From NCBI RefSeq assembly GCF_002250115.1, contig NZ_CP019985.1:4154001-4218000 (forward strand): a stretch of DNA of 64,000 nt, read 5' to 3'. This DNA comes from Shouchella clausii (GTDB taxonomy: Bacteria; Bacillota; Bacilli; Bacillales; Bacillaceae_D). Position 1 is the stretch's first letter; each line of letters starts with the position of its first letter. Below the pieces are notes generated by a model that was not told the DNA's origin, searched no databases, and worked only from the letters and a program-made list of their open reading frames with translations. The translations under genes were made by a program, and so were the position numbers. This document shows, in pieces, positions 29,776-41,057 of the stretch.

Positions 29776-32122
29776 TTAGGATCGACTCCTCTTTTGTTTC
29801 AGCGCTCCCTTCGATGGCAGCCTGGAACCATTCTTTTAACTGTTGATAAGAAGCAAAAACAAATTCATTTTCAAGCCATGCTTTTTCCTGCTTGGCTTGG
29901 TAAGTCGGCGATGCAGTCAACGCTTTTTTTTCAGGGTTTTCTACGGCTTCAACGATGCCGGCGTCAAGCTTAATAAAACCAAGTTCTAAAAATACAGTGG
30001 TCATAAATTCGACCGTGCGGGCTGACCAGCCTTTGTGCTTTTCAAGCTTAGCGCCGAGTTGATTCAGTGAAAAGCGTTGTTTTTTCTTAATAAATCCGTA
30101 ATACCATTTGAACTGCTCACGGTTTGGATTCGTTTGAAAAAACGATTCTTCCTCCTCCGAGAACACAACATAAACACGGCTTGGTTTCCCTTTCTTAGAA
30201 AAAAGAGTTTCCAATTCAACCCGGTTGCTAGGCAAATCGAGCAATACGACATAAGCTTCAAAAAAGGAAGGCGCTTGTTGGTAATCATATACCGGTACAT
30301 CCAACCCAAGTCTTTCCTTTGTCCCTTCTTGAAAGGAAATAGCGACGAGTTTTTCACGAGGCAAGTCAAGCAACCGACTGTTTAAGCGGTTTGGCTGGAT
30401 GCTACGCCAATCAAATAGTTGCCACTCCAATACGGCGAGATCGTCAATAATAAGCTGTGGTTTTACTTTTCCGTTCCATTCATTCAACGATACCGTTCCG
30501 ATTGCTGATAACTTTGCATGTGGCGTGATCTCTTCATACAGATGCCCCATTCTAAAAGCTATTCCGTCAAGCGGCTTTTGGGCGCCAGCAAACTGGATTT
30601 TCAAATGGTTTTGGTTGCTGCCAATCCGACGCATATCGGAAATGTGCGCATCCTCAACAAGTACAATCGGTTTACGGTTGGCAACGCCAAACGGAGCAAG
30701 TGCCTGCAACTCGCCAATCACTTGAACGGTGACATCCTCCACCTCTGCAACGAGGTCTATATCCGTGGCAGGTGTAAGCATGTCGTCAGTAAGTGTCTGC
30801 TTGGCTTGCTCGATTAAACGAGAACGTAAGTCGCCAATGTCGTTTGTTTTAAGTGTCATCCCTGCTGCCATCGGGTGTCCACCAAAATGAGGGAGTATGT
30901 CCCGATTATTCGCTAATTCCCGGTACATGTCAAACCCTTCAATGCTTCTGGCCGAGCCTTTGGCAAGTCCTGAAGATTCGTCAATGCTCATGACAATTGT
31001 CGGACGGTAAAACTGTTCTACAAGGCGAGAAGCAACAATTCCGATGACCCCTGGATTCCAGCCTTCCTTCGCTACAACGATGGCATGAGGGATCTTTGTG
31101 CCATAAGTTGTTTCAACAAGGCGAATCGCTTCTTCTGTCATTTTGCTAACAATTGCTTGCCGTTCTTTATTGAGGCTATCGATTTCTGTGGCTAGCGCTT
31201 TTGCTTCTTCATCTTCATCAGCTAGGAGCAGCTCAACGGCTGGATTAGCAGAATCAAGCCGCCCTGCCGCATTTAGACGAGGCCCAATCGCAAAGCCGAT
31301 ATGGTCGGCGTCCATTGCTTCCTGCTTTATGCTGCATACTTCCTTTAAGGCACGGATCCCAGGGCGGCCGCTTGATTCAATTGCGCGAAGCCCCTTTTTG
31401 GCCAACAGCCGATTTTCATCGACGAGTGGGACCAAATCGGCGATCGTACCGATCACAGCATAATCGAGCAACTCTTCAGGCAGGCGCCCGAGCAAAGCGT
31501 GTGCAACTTTAAAGGCAACGCCTACACCGGCAAGCTCTTTAAATGGATACGGGCAACCAGGCTGCTTAGGATTAATGATCGCCAATGCCTCTGGCAAAAC
31601 CGGCGGCGGCTCGTGGTGGTCAGTGATAATAAAATCCAGGCCGATGTCTTTGGCATGAGCAGCTTCATTCAAAGCAGAAATGCCTGTATCGACTGTTATC
31701 ACTAAGTGATAACCTTGCCTTTTTGCAAAGTCAAGCGCTGGGCAATTGGGCCCGTATCCTTCTGTAAAACGGTTTGGTATATAGTAATCACAGTCGGCGC
31801 CATACGTTTGTAACGCTGTTAGCATCACGGAAGTAGAACTGACACCATCAGCATCATAGTCACCAAAAACAAGAATGCGTTCGTTCCGTTTGACTGCGAG
31901 GGCGATTCGTTCAATCGTTTCTTCCATCCCTTTCAACAAGAAGGGATCGTAAAACGTCGGCTCTTCGTAGTGTAAAAAGCGCTTGGCCGCCTGGACTGTT
32001 TGGATTCCCCGGCGTACAAGCAGACGGGCCGTTAACATCGATACACGCAGCTCGTCTGCGAGCTCTTGCGCCAACAGCTCGTTCTGTTCTAAAATGCGCC
32101 ATCTTGTTTTTGCTTGCAACAT
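29765..32122 (-). CDS. recJ: Single-stranded-DNA 5'-3' exonuclease RecJ
   Basis: Processive nuclease for recombination and mismatch repair. DHH-phosphoesterase motifs: [12 protein letters not shown] near 79-90, ITVDTGI near 132, ITDHHEPP near 155-162 and the DHHA1 glycine-rich motif [10 protein letters not shown] near 408. The C-terminal OB domain and a Bacillus-type extension follow; total about 785 residues, usual for Firmicutes. The frame opens at a GTG at 32134 that has no proper site; the ATG at 32122 has GAGGGG about 11 bases upstream, slightly long. Confidence 0.95.
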   Translation of the reverse strand: MLQAKTRWRILEQNELLAQELADELRVSMLTARLLVRRGIQTVQAAKRFLHYEEPTFYDPFLLKGMEETIERIALAVKRNERILVFGDYDADGVSSTSVMLTALQTYGADCDYYIPNRFTEGYGPNCPALDFAKRQGYHLVITVDTGISALNEAAHAKDIGLDFIITDHHEPPPVLPEALAIINPKQPGCPYPFKELAGVGVAFKVAHALLGRLPEELLDYAVIGTIADLVPLVDENRLLAKKGLRAIESSGRPGIRALKEVCSIKQEAMDADHIGFAIGPRLNAAGRLDSANPAVELLLADEDEEAKALATEIDSLNKERQAIVSKMTEEAIRLVETTYGTKIPHAIVVAKEGWNPGVIGIVASRLVEQFYRPTIVMSIDESSGLAKGSARSIEGFDMYRELANNRDILPHFGGHPMAAGMTLKTNDIGDLRSRLIEQAKQTLTDDMLTPATDIDLVAEVEDVTVQVIGELQALAPFGVANRKPIVLVEDAHISDMRRIGSNQNHLKIQFAGAQKPLDGIAFRMGHLYEEITPHAKLSAIGTVSLNEWNGKVKPQLIIDDLAVLEWQLFDWRSIQPNRLNSRLLDLPREKLVAISFQEGTKERLGLDVPVYDYQQAPSFFEAYVVLLDLPSNRVELETLFSKKGKPSRVYVVFSEEEESFFQTNPNREQFKWYYGFIKKKQRFSLNQLGAKLEKHKGWSARTVEFMTTVFLELGFIKLDAGIVEAVENPEKKALTASPTYQAKQEKAWLENEFVFASYQQLKEWFQAAIEGSAETKEESILNGL

Positions 32123-32148
32123 ATGTAAAAACACCCCTCGACCATCCT

Positions 32149-32177
32149 ATTATACAGGAGGGGCTAAGGGGTGACAA
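32149..32177 (-). promoter_or_regulatory. Sigma-A promoter of recJ-apt
   Basis: TTGTCA at 32177-32172, 17-bp spacer, TATAAT at 32154-32149. It lies in the short gap after lapA. Confidence 0.65.
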
Positions 32178-32183
32178 CGCATT

Positions 32184-32486
32184 TCAATGACTCTGTTTTT
32201 TCACTTCTTTTTTTTGACGGCTGCCTTCATGTGGTTGGTCTGCATTTGCCTGTTTCGCTGTACGCAGCCGCTTTATTTCAGCATTTAATTGCAGTACTTT
32301 CATTAACGACATCATCCCTGCGACAATCGCTCCTAGAAGCACCGACCCTAAAATGACTAGAATCAATGGCCACTGTGCTTTTACCACTAACAGATTAACT
32401 GGTACACTCTCCACATTTAACACCGCAAACACAGCAATGATAATCGCGGCAATAATGCCGATAATAAACGCAGTCTGTGCCTTCAT
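32184..32486 (-). CDS. yrvD: LapA-domain (DUF1049) membrane protein YrvD
   Basis: A 100-residue membrane protein with two hydrophobic segments (TAFIIGIIAAIIIAVFAVLN, residues 4-23, and WPLILVILGSVLLGAIVAGM, 38-57) and a charged, coiled-coil-like cytoplasmic tail ending in lysines. This is the LapA/YrvD layout; function is unknown. GGAGGGGG precedes the ATG at 32486; the open frame extends 35 codons upstream into secF without a site. It lies between secF and recJ, as in B. subtilis. Confidence 0.8.
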   Translation of the reverse strand: MKAQTAFIIGIIAAIIIAVFAVLNVESVPVNLLVVKAQWPLILVILGSVLLGAIVAGMMSLMKVLQLNAEIKRLRTAKQANADQPHEGSRQKKEVKKQSH

Positions 32487-32503
32487 TTCAATTCCCCCTC
32501 CGC

Positions 32504-33439
32504 TCAAATGTACTCTTCTTCCGTTTTCTTTGGTTTGTTTTTTAGTTTCTTTTGCCGTTTCCATTCCCAGACAAGCCACATTTGCGCACAAAGGAACATC
32601 GAAGAATAAGTACCTGCAATCAAACCAATGACTAAAGCCAATGAAAACGAGCGGATCGCTTCGCCGCCGAATATCAGCAATGCCACAGCGGCAAATAGTA
32701 CGGTCAATACCGTATTGATCGAGCGTGTTAACACTTGCAGCAAGCTTTTGTTTACAATTTGCGCCAAGTGCTCAAAGCTGTTAATTTCCTTCTCCTTGTT
32801 AATATTTTCCCGCATGCGGTCAAACGTAACAATGGTGTCATTGATTGAGTATCCGACAACAGTGAGCACTGCTGCTATAAAAGGAACATTAATTTCAACT
32901 TGGAACAAGCTAAACAACGCAATAATGATAAAGGCATCGTGGAGCAAGCCAATAACCGCTGAAACGCCATAAAGGTAGTGAAAGCGGAGACCGATGTAAA
33001 TAACGATTCCGATCGAAGCGATCAATACAGACAAAATCGCATTGCGAGCGAGTTCCTGGCCGACAAGGGGCGACACTGTACTGACGTTAGGCGAATGCCC
33101 GTATTTGTCTTGGAAATACGTCTGGATCGTGGTAATTTCATCTTTGGAAAGTTCGACTGTAAACCGGGCAGTCGCACTTTGGCTTTGCTCGCCTCCAAGT
33201 GTAATATTCGGCGTGTACGATTCATTGATTGCTGCAAAGTCGTCCAGTAATTGTTCTTGCGTCAATGTCTGATCCGCTTGGATTTCCACATTTGAACCAC
33301 TTTCAAAATCAACGCCTAAATTTAAACCAAATGTCAGCAACAACACAATTCCAAGGACTATTGACAAGCCCGAGCCGATAAAAAAACGTTTTCGGTGTTT
33401 TGTCAAATCGACATTCCACTTTTCCGGATTAAAGCTCAT
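32504..33439 (-). CDS. secF: Protein translocase accessory subunit SecF, separate gene
   Basis: Works with SecD, YajC and SecYEG to pull exported proteins across the membrane with proton-motive force. The 311-residue protein has an N-terminal membrane segment, an external domain (FESGSNVEIQADQTLTQEQL), and five C-terminal membrane segments with VVGYSINDTIVTFDRMREN (near 203-221) and TRSINTVLTVLFAA, both SecF signatures. The ATG at 33439 has AGAGGTG at 7 bases. It overlaps the end of secD by 11 bases in another frame. In B. subtilis SecD and SecF are one fused protein, so the split here is notable. Confidence 0.93.
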   Translation of the reverse strand: MSFNPEKWNVDLTKHRKRFFIGSGLSIVLGIVLLLTFGLNLGVDFESGSNVEIQADQTLTQEQLLDDFAAINESYTPNITLGGEQSQSATARFTVELSKDEITTIQTYFQDKYGHSPNVSTVSPLVGQELARNAILSVLIASIGIVIYIGLRFHYLYGVSAVIGLLHDAFIIIALFSLFQVEINVPFIAAVLTVVGYSINDTIVTFDRMRENINKEKEINSFEHLAQIVNKSLLQVLTRSINTVLTVLFAAVALLIFGGEAIRSFSLALVIGLIAGTYSSMFLCAQMWLVWEWKRQKKLKNKPKKTEEEYI

Positions 33440-34730
33440 CAATTTCACCTCTTTTCACGCCAAACCAGCCAGGCCGTTTATTTAAAAATTTGCTGTTTAC
33501 CCAGAGGCCTAGCAACACCCTGGAACCATAGACAGCCGTTAAAAAGCTGACAAGAATGCTAATAATGAGCATGACTGCAAAGCCTTGCACAGAGCTCGTC
33601 CCAAAATAAAACATGACGCCAGCCGCAATCAACGTCGTAATATTGGCATCAAAAATCGTTGCAAACGAGCGTCTGCTGCCGACTTTAAAGGCAGATAAAA
33701 TCGATTTCCCTGATTTAATCTCTTCCTTAATCCGTTCATAAGTAATGATATTCGCATCGACAGCCATGCCCACCCCAAGCACGAGCGCGGCAATGCCTGG
33801 CAAAGTTAACACAGCATTCATGGCATTAAAGACGACAAGCACCAAAAATGTATAAATGCTTAGTGTTATGACAGCGATGATTCCTGGAAAGCGATAGTAA
33901 ACAACCATATACAAAAAGATCAGCCCAACCCCAAGGGAGCCAGCAAAAATCGTTTGGTTCATCGCTTTTTCCCCTAGCGATGCACCGACAGATGTAGAGT
34001 AGATTTCATTTAACTCAACAGGCAAAGCGCCTGCATTTAATATTTCAGCAAGAAAGCGTGTTTCCTCAGTTGTAAAGTTCCCTTCAATCATCACGTCTCG
34101 TGTATGTAAAGGGGCATTAACGGACGCTGCTGACATGTATTTAGGGTCTTGTTTTTTTGATTCTTCTGCAAAGCTGTCGCCTTCCTCAAAGTCAAGCCAG
34201 ATGACGAGCAAATTCTCTCCTAGTGGACGTTCAGAAATTTCACGTGTGATTTCGCCAAATTTGTCTGCATCATTTAGCGTCAACGTCACAATCGGCTGAT
34301 TTTTTTCTGGATGTACCGATGCGCTGGCGCCATTTTGGGTTAAATCGCTGCCATCAAGTAGCACGTTGTCATCGACGTCACGGATCGTCAATTCTGCGCC
34401 AGTCGCTAAAATGTCACGTGCTGTTTCTTGGTCTTCAACGCCAGCTAACTGGACACGGATGCGATTTTCTCCTTCAATTTGGATGTTCGGTTCTGAAACG
34501 CCAATTGTATTTACCCTTTCATTCAATGCAGTCGTTGTTGCTAAAAGCGAATCCTGATTAATTTCATCGCCCTCATTCATTGGCTCCACTTCGTAGAGCA
34601 CTTCAAAGCCGCCTTGCAAGTCAAGCCCAAGGCTGACGTCGTTTACAACAGGCTTTGCAAAATAGGCAATTCCAGAAGCAAACAACGCAATAATGAGAAA
34701 GAAAAGCACAATTTTGCCTTTTTTAACCAT
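33429..34730 (-). CDS. secD: Protein translocase accessory subunit SecD, separate gene
   Basis: A 433-residue SecD. It has an N-terminal membrane segment, the P1 domain opening LGLDLQGGFEVLYEVEP (near 34-50), a conserved second block GEKAMNQTIFAGSLGV, and five C-terminal membrane segments with ALVLGVGMAVDANIITYERI near 320-339, the proton-channel aspartate region. It ends with a normal stop just after secF begins. Upstream is comN. Independent stop and start signals argue that this is not a sequencing frameshift of a fused secDF, but reads would settle it. Confidence 0.94.
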   Translation of the reverse strand: MVKKGKIVLFFLIIALFASGIAYFAKPVVNDVSLGLDLQGGFEVLYEVEPMNEGDEINQDSLLATTTALNERVNTIGVSEPNIQIEGENRIRVQLAGVEDQETARDILATGAELTIRDVDDNVLLDGSDLTQNGASASVHPEKNQPIVTLTLNDADKFGEITREISERPLGENLLVIWLDFEEGDSFAEESKKQDPKYMSAASVNAPLHTRDVMIEGNFTTEETRFLAEILNAGALPVELNEIYSTSVGASLGEKAMNQTIFAGSLGVGLIFLYMVVYYRFPGIIAVITLSIYTFLVLVVFNAMNAVLTLPGIAALVLGVGMAVDANIITYERIKEEIKSGKSILSAFKVGSRRSFATIFDANITTLIAAGVMFYFGTSSVQGFAVMLIISILVSFLTAVYGSRVLLGLWVNSKFLNKRPGWFGVKRGEIDEL

Positions 34731-34764
34731 AATCTGTTTTTCCTCCTACGCAATCTCGAATCTG

Positions 34765-35055
34765 TTACTTTTCGGCTGTTGCTTGCTCAAATGTTTTGAA
34801 CCAGTCAATCGGCTCCTTATACGCATGGACTGTCAACCATGTCATGTACCCTTGGGGCTGAATCGACAGAAGTTCATCAACAAATGCGTAGAAAGGCGTA
34901 AATTCTTTTTTACGACGAAGCTTGTCCACTGCATAATTCCACAAATCATCTTCTGTGACCCGGTTGTAGCCAAGTTCGTGGAACTCTTCCCGTTTAATGG
35001 AAAGAAGTGGCTCGACGTCTTCCCGCCAACCATCAAACTGCTGTTTCATGCCCAT
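34765..35055 (-). CDS. comN: Post-transcriptional regulator ComN
   Basis: Small cytoplasmic protein of about 96 residues. The tryptophan- and acid-rich sequence (FDGWREDVEPLLSIKREEFH, DDLWNYAVDKL, YMTWLTVHAYK) matches the ComN family. B. subtilis ComN affects comE mRNA localisation/competence after transcription and binds DivIVA. Three in-frame ATGs lie within five codons; GAGGG is 7 bases before the second (35055). It is upstream of secD, as in B. subtilis. Confidence 0.82.
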   Translation of the reverse strand: MGMKQQFDGWREDVEPLLSIKREEFHELGYNRVTEDDLWNYAVDKLRRKKEFTPFYAFVDELLSIQPQGYMTWLTVHAYKEPIDWFKTFEQATAEK

Positions 35056-35223
35056 ATGCATACCCTCTCTTTATAACTGTAAGTATACATATACTAACAA
35101 ATTATTGCTATTACGGCTATGAAATCGAATGAACTTCATTTTGGGAAAGGCTTGTCATGTCCTGTCCATTGCCGCATAGACATGTATAAAACGCGGTAGA
35201 TCAGCAAAGAAGGCGGGATTGCC

Positions 35224-36774
35224 ATGAACAAGCAAACCTTTCTAAAAGGCACTTTTATTTTAATTGCAGCAGGCTTTATCACAAAGTTACTTGGTTTCAT
35301 TAACAGAATTGTCATGGCAAGAATGATTGGTGCTGAAGGCGTAGGCCTTTATATGATGGCAGTGCCGACGATGTTGCTGCTCTTAACGTTAACACAACTT
35401 GGCCTTCCAGTGGCGATTGCAAAGCTCGTTGCAGAAGCAGAAGCAAAAGGCGAAGTCGGCAAAACGAAGAAAATTCTCGCTGTTGCCCTTGCCATAACAG
35501 GTTCCTTGAGCATTGTTTTCACAACGGCAATTCTCGCGCTCGCTCCACTCGTTGCCCAAACGTTATTGACGGACGCCCGTGCCTTGTATCCGCTCTTGGC
35601 CGTAGCGCCAATTGTGCCGATTATTGCTGTTTCTTCTGTGTTGCGCGGCTATTTCCAAGGGCGCCAAAACATGAAGCCAACTGCATATTCCCAAGTACTT
35701 GAACAAGTTGTACGCATTAGTTTAATTGCTGTCTTTACAGCTGCCTTTATGCCTTACGGACTGGAGTATGCCGCCGCTGGAGCGATGATTTCTGCTGGTT
35801 GTGGGGAACTTGCTTCCCTCTTGTATATGCTGTATTTGTTTAAATCACACAAACCGTTCCGACTTCGCCGCCAGTTTTTTGCGACTGTGAAATCGGGCCG
35901 GAAAACAGCTTCCCAGCTCCTTGCCATTGCCTTACCTACCACAGGCAGCCGTCTAATTGGTACAGTCGCGTTGTTTTTCGAACCGATTGTCGTTGCCCAG
36001 AGCCTCGCTTTGGCTGGAGTAGCGACGATTGTCGCCACGGAGCAGTACGGCTTGCTTGTCGGCTATGTCATGCCGCTGCTCACATTACCGACCTTTATTA
36101 CGTATTCCCTTTCCGTTTCGCTATTGCCGAGTTTAAGTGAAGCAGCAGCAAATAGACAAAAAGTCCTTATTCACCACCGTTTAGAACAAGCTTTACGAAT
36201 GGGGCTTTTGTCAGGAGGCATTTGCGTTGTCGTTCTTTATGTATTCGCTAGTGAATTGACAGTGCTCATGTACAACGCGCCACACGCAGCCTCGCTATTG
36301 CAAGTAATGGCACCGTTTGCTCTCTTTTTGTACTTGCAAGGCCCCCTTGCTGCTGCTCTGCAAGCATTGGATTACGCCAAAGCTTCCATGGTTAATAGTT
36401 TTATTGGCGCCATCGTTAAAACGCTTGCGATTTTCGCTTTAGCTTCTAGTCCGAGCTTTGGCATAATGGGAGCAGCTTTGGCTATTGTAACTGGTTTTGT
36501 ACTCGTAACATTGCTCCACATCGCTACACTCGCCAAGACGACAGGATTTGTGATCCACGCTGTGCCAATGTTGAAACTAGCGCTGCTCATCGTCGTAACT
36601 GGCTATGCAGGCATGCAAATAGACACCTATTTATTCAACGGATTGCCTTACGCAGCAAAAGCGCTCGTAAGCATCGCCATAACTTGCATGATCTATGTAT
36701 TTGGCATTCTTGCCTTTAAGCTCCTTAGCAAAGAGGAACTAAAACGCCTTCCATTCATCAAAAAGTTTATGTAA
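35224..36774 (+). CDS. spoVB: Stage V sporulation protein B, MOP-family flippase
   Basis: Polytopic membrane protein of 516 residues with about 14 hydrophobic segments, of the MATE/MurJ-like polysaccharide exporter superfamily. In Bacillus, SpoVB is needed for spore cortex synthesis, probably as a lipid-linked precursor flippase. The start LKGTFILIAAGFITKLLGFI, the RIVMARMIGAEGVGLYMMA block and LRGYFQGRQNMKPTAYSQ near 140-157 are SpoVB signatures. AAGAAGGCGGG lies before the ATG. It is divergent from comN, and the place before yrbG/yrzE is conserved. Confidence 0.94.
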   Translation: MNKQTFLKGTFILIAAGFITKLLGFINRIVMARMIGAEGVGLYMMAVPTMLLLLTLTQLGLPVAIAKLVAEAEAKGEVGKTKKILAVALAITGSLSIVFTTAILALAPLVAQTLLTDARALYPLLAVAPIVPIIAVSSVLRGYFQGRQNMKPTAYSQVLEQVVRISLIAVFTAAFMPYGLEYAAAGAMISAGCGELASLLYMLYLFKSHKPFRLRRQFFATVKSGRKTASQLLAIALPTTGSRLIGTVALFFEPIVVAQSLALAGVATIVATEQYGLLVGYVMPLLTLPTFITYSLSVSLLPSLSEAAANRQKVLIHHRLEQALRMGLLSGGICVVVLYVFASELTVLMYNAPHAASLLQVMAPFALFLYLQGPLAAALQALDYAKASMVNSFIGAIVKTLAIFALASSPSFGIMGAALAIVTGFVLVTLLHIATLAKTTGFVIHAVPMLKLALLIVVTGYAGMQIDTYLFNGLPYAAKALVSIAITCMIYVFGILAFKLLSKEELKRLPFIKKFM

Positions 36775-36776
36775 GA

Positions 36777-36805
36777 AGCGCTTTCCAAACAAAAGCGCTC
36801 CTTCT
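36777..36805 (+). terminator. Terminator of spoVB
   Basis: AGCGCTTT, 7-base loop, AAAGCGCT, then CCTTCTTT. Starts 2 bases after the stop codon. Confidence 0.7.
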
Positions 36806-36810
36806 TTGTG

Positions 36811-37050
36811 CTACCAGAAGAATAAGCCCGCTAAGGCAAGACCGGCAATAGCGCCAAGGGCAACCGGATAACCCCAGCCCCAGCCCCAACCCCAGCCGTA
36901 GCCAAAGCCGCGGTTGCCGAGAGGCTGTAAGTAGACGTGTTTATTGTCCACTCGCGTGATCCGGCCATAATGGCGTTTGCCATTGTGTTCTGTAATGACA
37001 ACACATTTGCCAATATGCTGCCGGCAAATGTTGTAATAATTCTCTGCCAT
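36811..37050 (-). CDS. Small protein with Gly-Trp repeat tail and SH3/LSm-like N-terminus
   Basis: A 79-residue protein. Residues 1-45 (YYNICRQHIGKCVVITEHNG, RITRVDNKHVYLQPL) resemble a small beta-barrel of LSm/SH3 type. A run of alternating Gly/Tyr/Trp (GYGWGWGWGWGYP, near 50-62) follows and the C-terminus is hydrophobic (ALGAIAGLALAGLFFW). GAGGGGGACAATACC lies before the ATG. I cannot name the family with certainty; similar Gly-Tyr-rich small proteins occur in spore-forming bacilli. Its place among sporulation genes suggests but does not prove a spore role. Confidence 0.65.
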   Translation of the reverse strand: MAENYYNICRQHIGKCVVITEHNGKRHYGRITRVDNKHVYLQPLGNRGFGYGWGWGWGWGYPVALGAIAGLALAGLFFW

Positions 37051-37187
37051 GGTATTGTCCCCCTCTTAAAAATCCGTACACAATAGCATATGAGAAGGAA
37101 CAATAGCCGTGTCCACGCCTGTCACGAATGCAAATACCTATTTTTCTTAGACAAAGCAAACGGGCGGACATGTTATCACCGCGTTTT

Positions 37188-37652
37188 TTAAAAAGAGTCG
37201 ATAAAAAACGATTCCTTGCCTTTAAGCGAGCAATAAGCAATTTTTTTAATATCGCGGTAGCCAAGTTTGCGCAATTGCTGGCGAAGCCATAGCTCTGTTT
37301 GGCGCAGTTCTCGCAAATGGTCATGCTGGATCATCCCATCAATGATTAATGGTAAAGGCATGGCCAATGCTGGTCGTTCTTTCTGTAGAGGAGGCGCTGC
37401 TGTAGGGGACTTGCTTGTGTGCTGTAGTTTGCCCGACTCGCCTTTCTTTCGTTTCAACATGGCTGCTATTAACAGCAGAAAGAGCGGAAAAAGCACCCAT
37501 AACGGCCAAAATGCAGCAACCGCTTCACCAGCAAACAAGGCGAGTGCCAATTCGAAAGGGCCTTGCTGTGTTTGCGTTGTTTCTTTTTTGTATTGCTTCA
37601 TCAGCACAAGTGCCGCGTAAGTAGCTGCAGCGCGCACAATCATGGCATCCAT
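37188..37652 (-). CDS. yrbG: DUF421-type membrane protein YrbG
   Basis: A 154-residue protein with one or two N-terminal membrane segments (residues 30-66), a Lys/Ser/Pro linker, and a C-terminal soluble domain with PLPLIIDGMIQHDHLRELRQ and LWLRQQLRKLGYRDIKKIAY, the YetF/DUF421 beta-alpha pattern. Function unknown; some DUF421 proteins act in spore germination. The linker and membrane part are divergent. GGGGGAG stands 8 bases before the ATG. Location between spoVB and yrzE matches B. subtilis yrbG. Confidence 0.72.
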   Translation of the reverse strand: MDAMIVRAAATYAALVLMKQYKKETTQTQQGPFELALALFAGEAVAAFWPLWVLFPLFLLLIAAMLKRKKGESGKLQHTSKSPTAAPPLQKERPALAMPLPLIIDGMIQHDHLRELRQTELWLRQQLRKLGYRDIKKIAYCSLKGKESFFIDSF

Positions 37653-37785
37653 GCATAGGTCTCCCCCTCTCCTTACATTCCTTATTTGCTACTATGCCCT
37701 AAGGGGTTGCTTTTATCCTTTGTCATAGACATGTTCCCGGGTTGGCAAGCATACGAATAGAAAAACAGTACGAGGAGGACATAGA

Positions 37786-38166
37786 ATGGAAAGCAGACGT
37801 TTTTTTCCGGCGGTATGTATTGGCACATTCGTGAGCATCAGCATTGCCGTCGCATTCAGTATACTCATGGCTACATTGCTTTATTTGACTTCACTGACTG
37901 AACAGTCTGTTCGTTGGGTAATGGTAGGCTGCGGTTTTTTAGCCTTGTTTGTAGGTGGCTTTTTTTCAGGAGCTAAAGCAAAAAACAAAGGCTGGTTAGC
38001 CGGTGCGTTTACAGCACTCTTGTTTGTCGGCATTATGCTGGCAATCAGTTACTTAGGCTATAATGAATCCATCACCTCCAGCCAGCTGCTTCTCTTTGCA
38101 GGCTATTGTGCGATTGCTTCTTTAGGTGGTGTTTTTGGTGTCAATTTTTCAGGTGGGAATTCATAA
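37786..38166 (+). CDS. yrzE: YrzE-type membrane protein (TIGR04086 family)
   Basis: A 126-residue integral membrane protein with four hydrophobic segments (about residues 12-36, 43-62, 69-88 and 98-120). The GGFFSGAKAKNKGWLAGA block in the middle is typical of TIGR04086/YrzE proteins. Function unknown. GAGGAGGACATAGA precedes the ATG. It is divergent from yrbG and convergent with yajC. Confidence 0.78.
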   Translation: MESRRFFPAVCIGTFVSISIAVAFSILMATLLYLTSLTEQSVRWVMVGCGFLALFVGGFFSGAKAKNKGWLAGAFTALLFVGIMLAISYLGYNESITSSQLLLFAGYCAIASLGGVFGVNFSGGNS

Positions 38167-38191
38167 GGAACTCCTGCTCATTCACACACAA

Positions 38192-38226
38192 AAAAGCCCA
38201 TCCCTTTATTTGAGGGCGTGAGCTTT
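38192..38226 (-). terminator. Terminator of yajC
   Basis: On the minus strand GCTCACGCCCT and AGGGATGGGC pair with a small internal bulge, then six T follow. It closes the queA-tgt-yajC transcript. Confidence 0.55.
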
Positions 38227-38237
38227 TGCTTAAAATG

Positions 38238-38270
38238 GCGCCTCCCGCTACTTAAGCTAGGCGCTTTTTT
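38238..38270 (+). terminator. Terminator of yrzE
   Basis: GCGCCT, 15-base loop, AGGCGC, then six T on the plus strand, between convergent yrzE and yajC. Confidence 0.65.
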
Positions 38271-38273
38271 GTA

Positions 38274-38537
38274 TTAGTCTGATTGCACCACTTCGCGGAT
38301 CGCGGTACGATCATACGTAAGTTTGCGGTTGTCGTTCACCAACAATACCACAACAGACTCGTCAATCGAGTCAATGACACCGTGCAACCCGCCGATTGTA
38401 ATGATTTTATCGCCGCGCTGTAAATTTGCGTGCATTTCACGCACACGTTTTTGTTGCTTTTGCTGAGGACGGATCAGCAAAAAATAAAACAGCACGATAA
38501 TCGCGATAAATGGAAGCATACTGACAAGTAATTCCAT
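38274..38537 (-). CDS. yajC: Preprotein translocase subunit YajC
   Basis: An 87-residue single-pass membrane protein of the SecDF-YajC complex. Membrane segment at about residues 4-22, then RPQQKQQKRVREMHANLQRG and the conserved GDKIITIGGLHGVIDSI. AAGGGGGG precedes the ATG. It is 44 bases downstream of tgt in the same operon, an arrangement found widely in bacteria. Confidence 0.93.
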   Translation of the reverse strand: MELLVSMLPFIAIIVLFYFLLIRPQQKQQKRVREMHANLQRGDKIITIGGLHGVIDSIDESVVVLLVNDNRKLTYDRTAIREVVQSD

Positions 38538-38581
38538 GAAACACCCCCCTTTCCTTGCTTTAACGCCACCTTTCTAGAGAA

Positions 38582-40775
<2,194 letters not shown>

Positions 40776-40853
40776 GTCATCACCTATCTATCTTACGCAT
40801 TCCAATGAAACTTTTCCTAGCATACATGCGTTTTTCATTTAGCGCAAGCACTT

Positions 40854-41057
40854 CTAACGGCGGAAGAGCGAGAAAAGCAGGGAAAGAACAATGCTAATAA
40901 TAATGCAAGTCATGATCGGAAAATAAACGGTCGTTTGCCCGCTTTTAAACAAAAAATCCCCTGGCAATTTCCCGATTGGCAAAAAGCGGCCCACCACTTG
41001 CCATAGAAAACCGACAATGAGCAACACGGCGCCAATCACCATTAATGTTTTACCCAT
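40854..41057 (-). CDS. yrzS: DUF2905 membrane protein YrzS
   Basis: A 67-residue membrane protein with two hydrophobic segments (residues 3-20 and 42-64) joined by [18 protein letters not shown], the DUF2905 signature. Function unknown. The ATG at 41057 overlaps the last 8 bases of ruvB; GGAG lies 13 bases away, so translation may depend on coupling to ruvB. The frame extends 9 codons further but without a site. Conserved position between ruvB and queA. Confidence 0.8.
   Translation of the reverse strand: MGKTLMVIGAVLLIVGFLWQVVGRFLPIGKLPGDFLFKSGQTTVYFPIMTCIIISIVLSLLFSLFRR

Noticed and set aside
32504-34730. A broken secDF pseudogene
   Set aside because: secF has its own well-spaced ribosome site and complete N-terminus, and secD ends normally, so two working genes are more likely.
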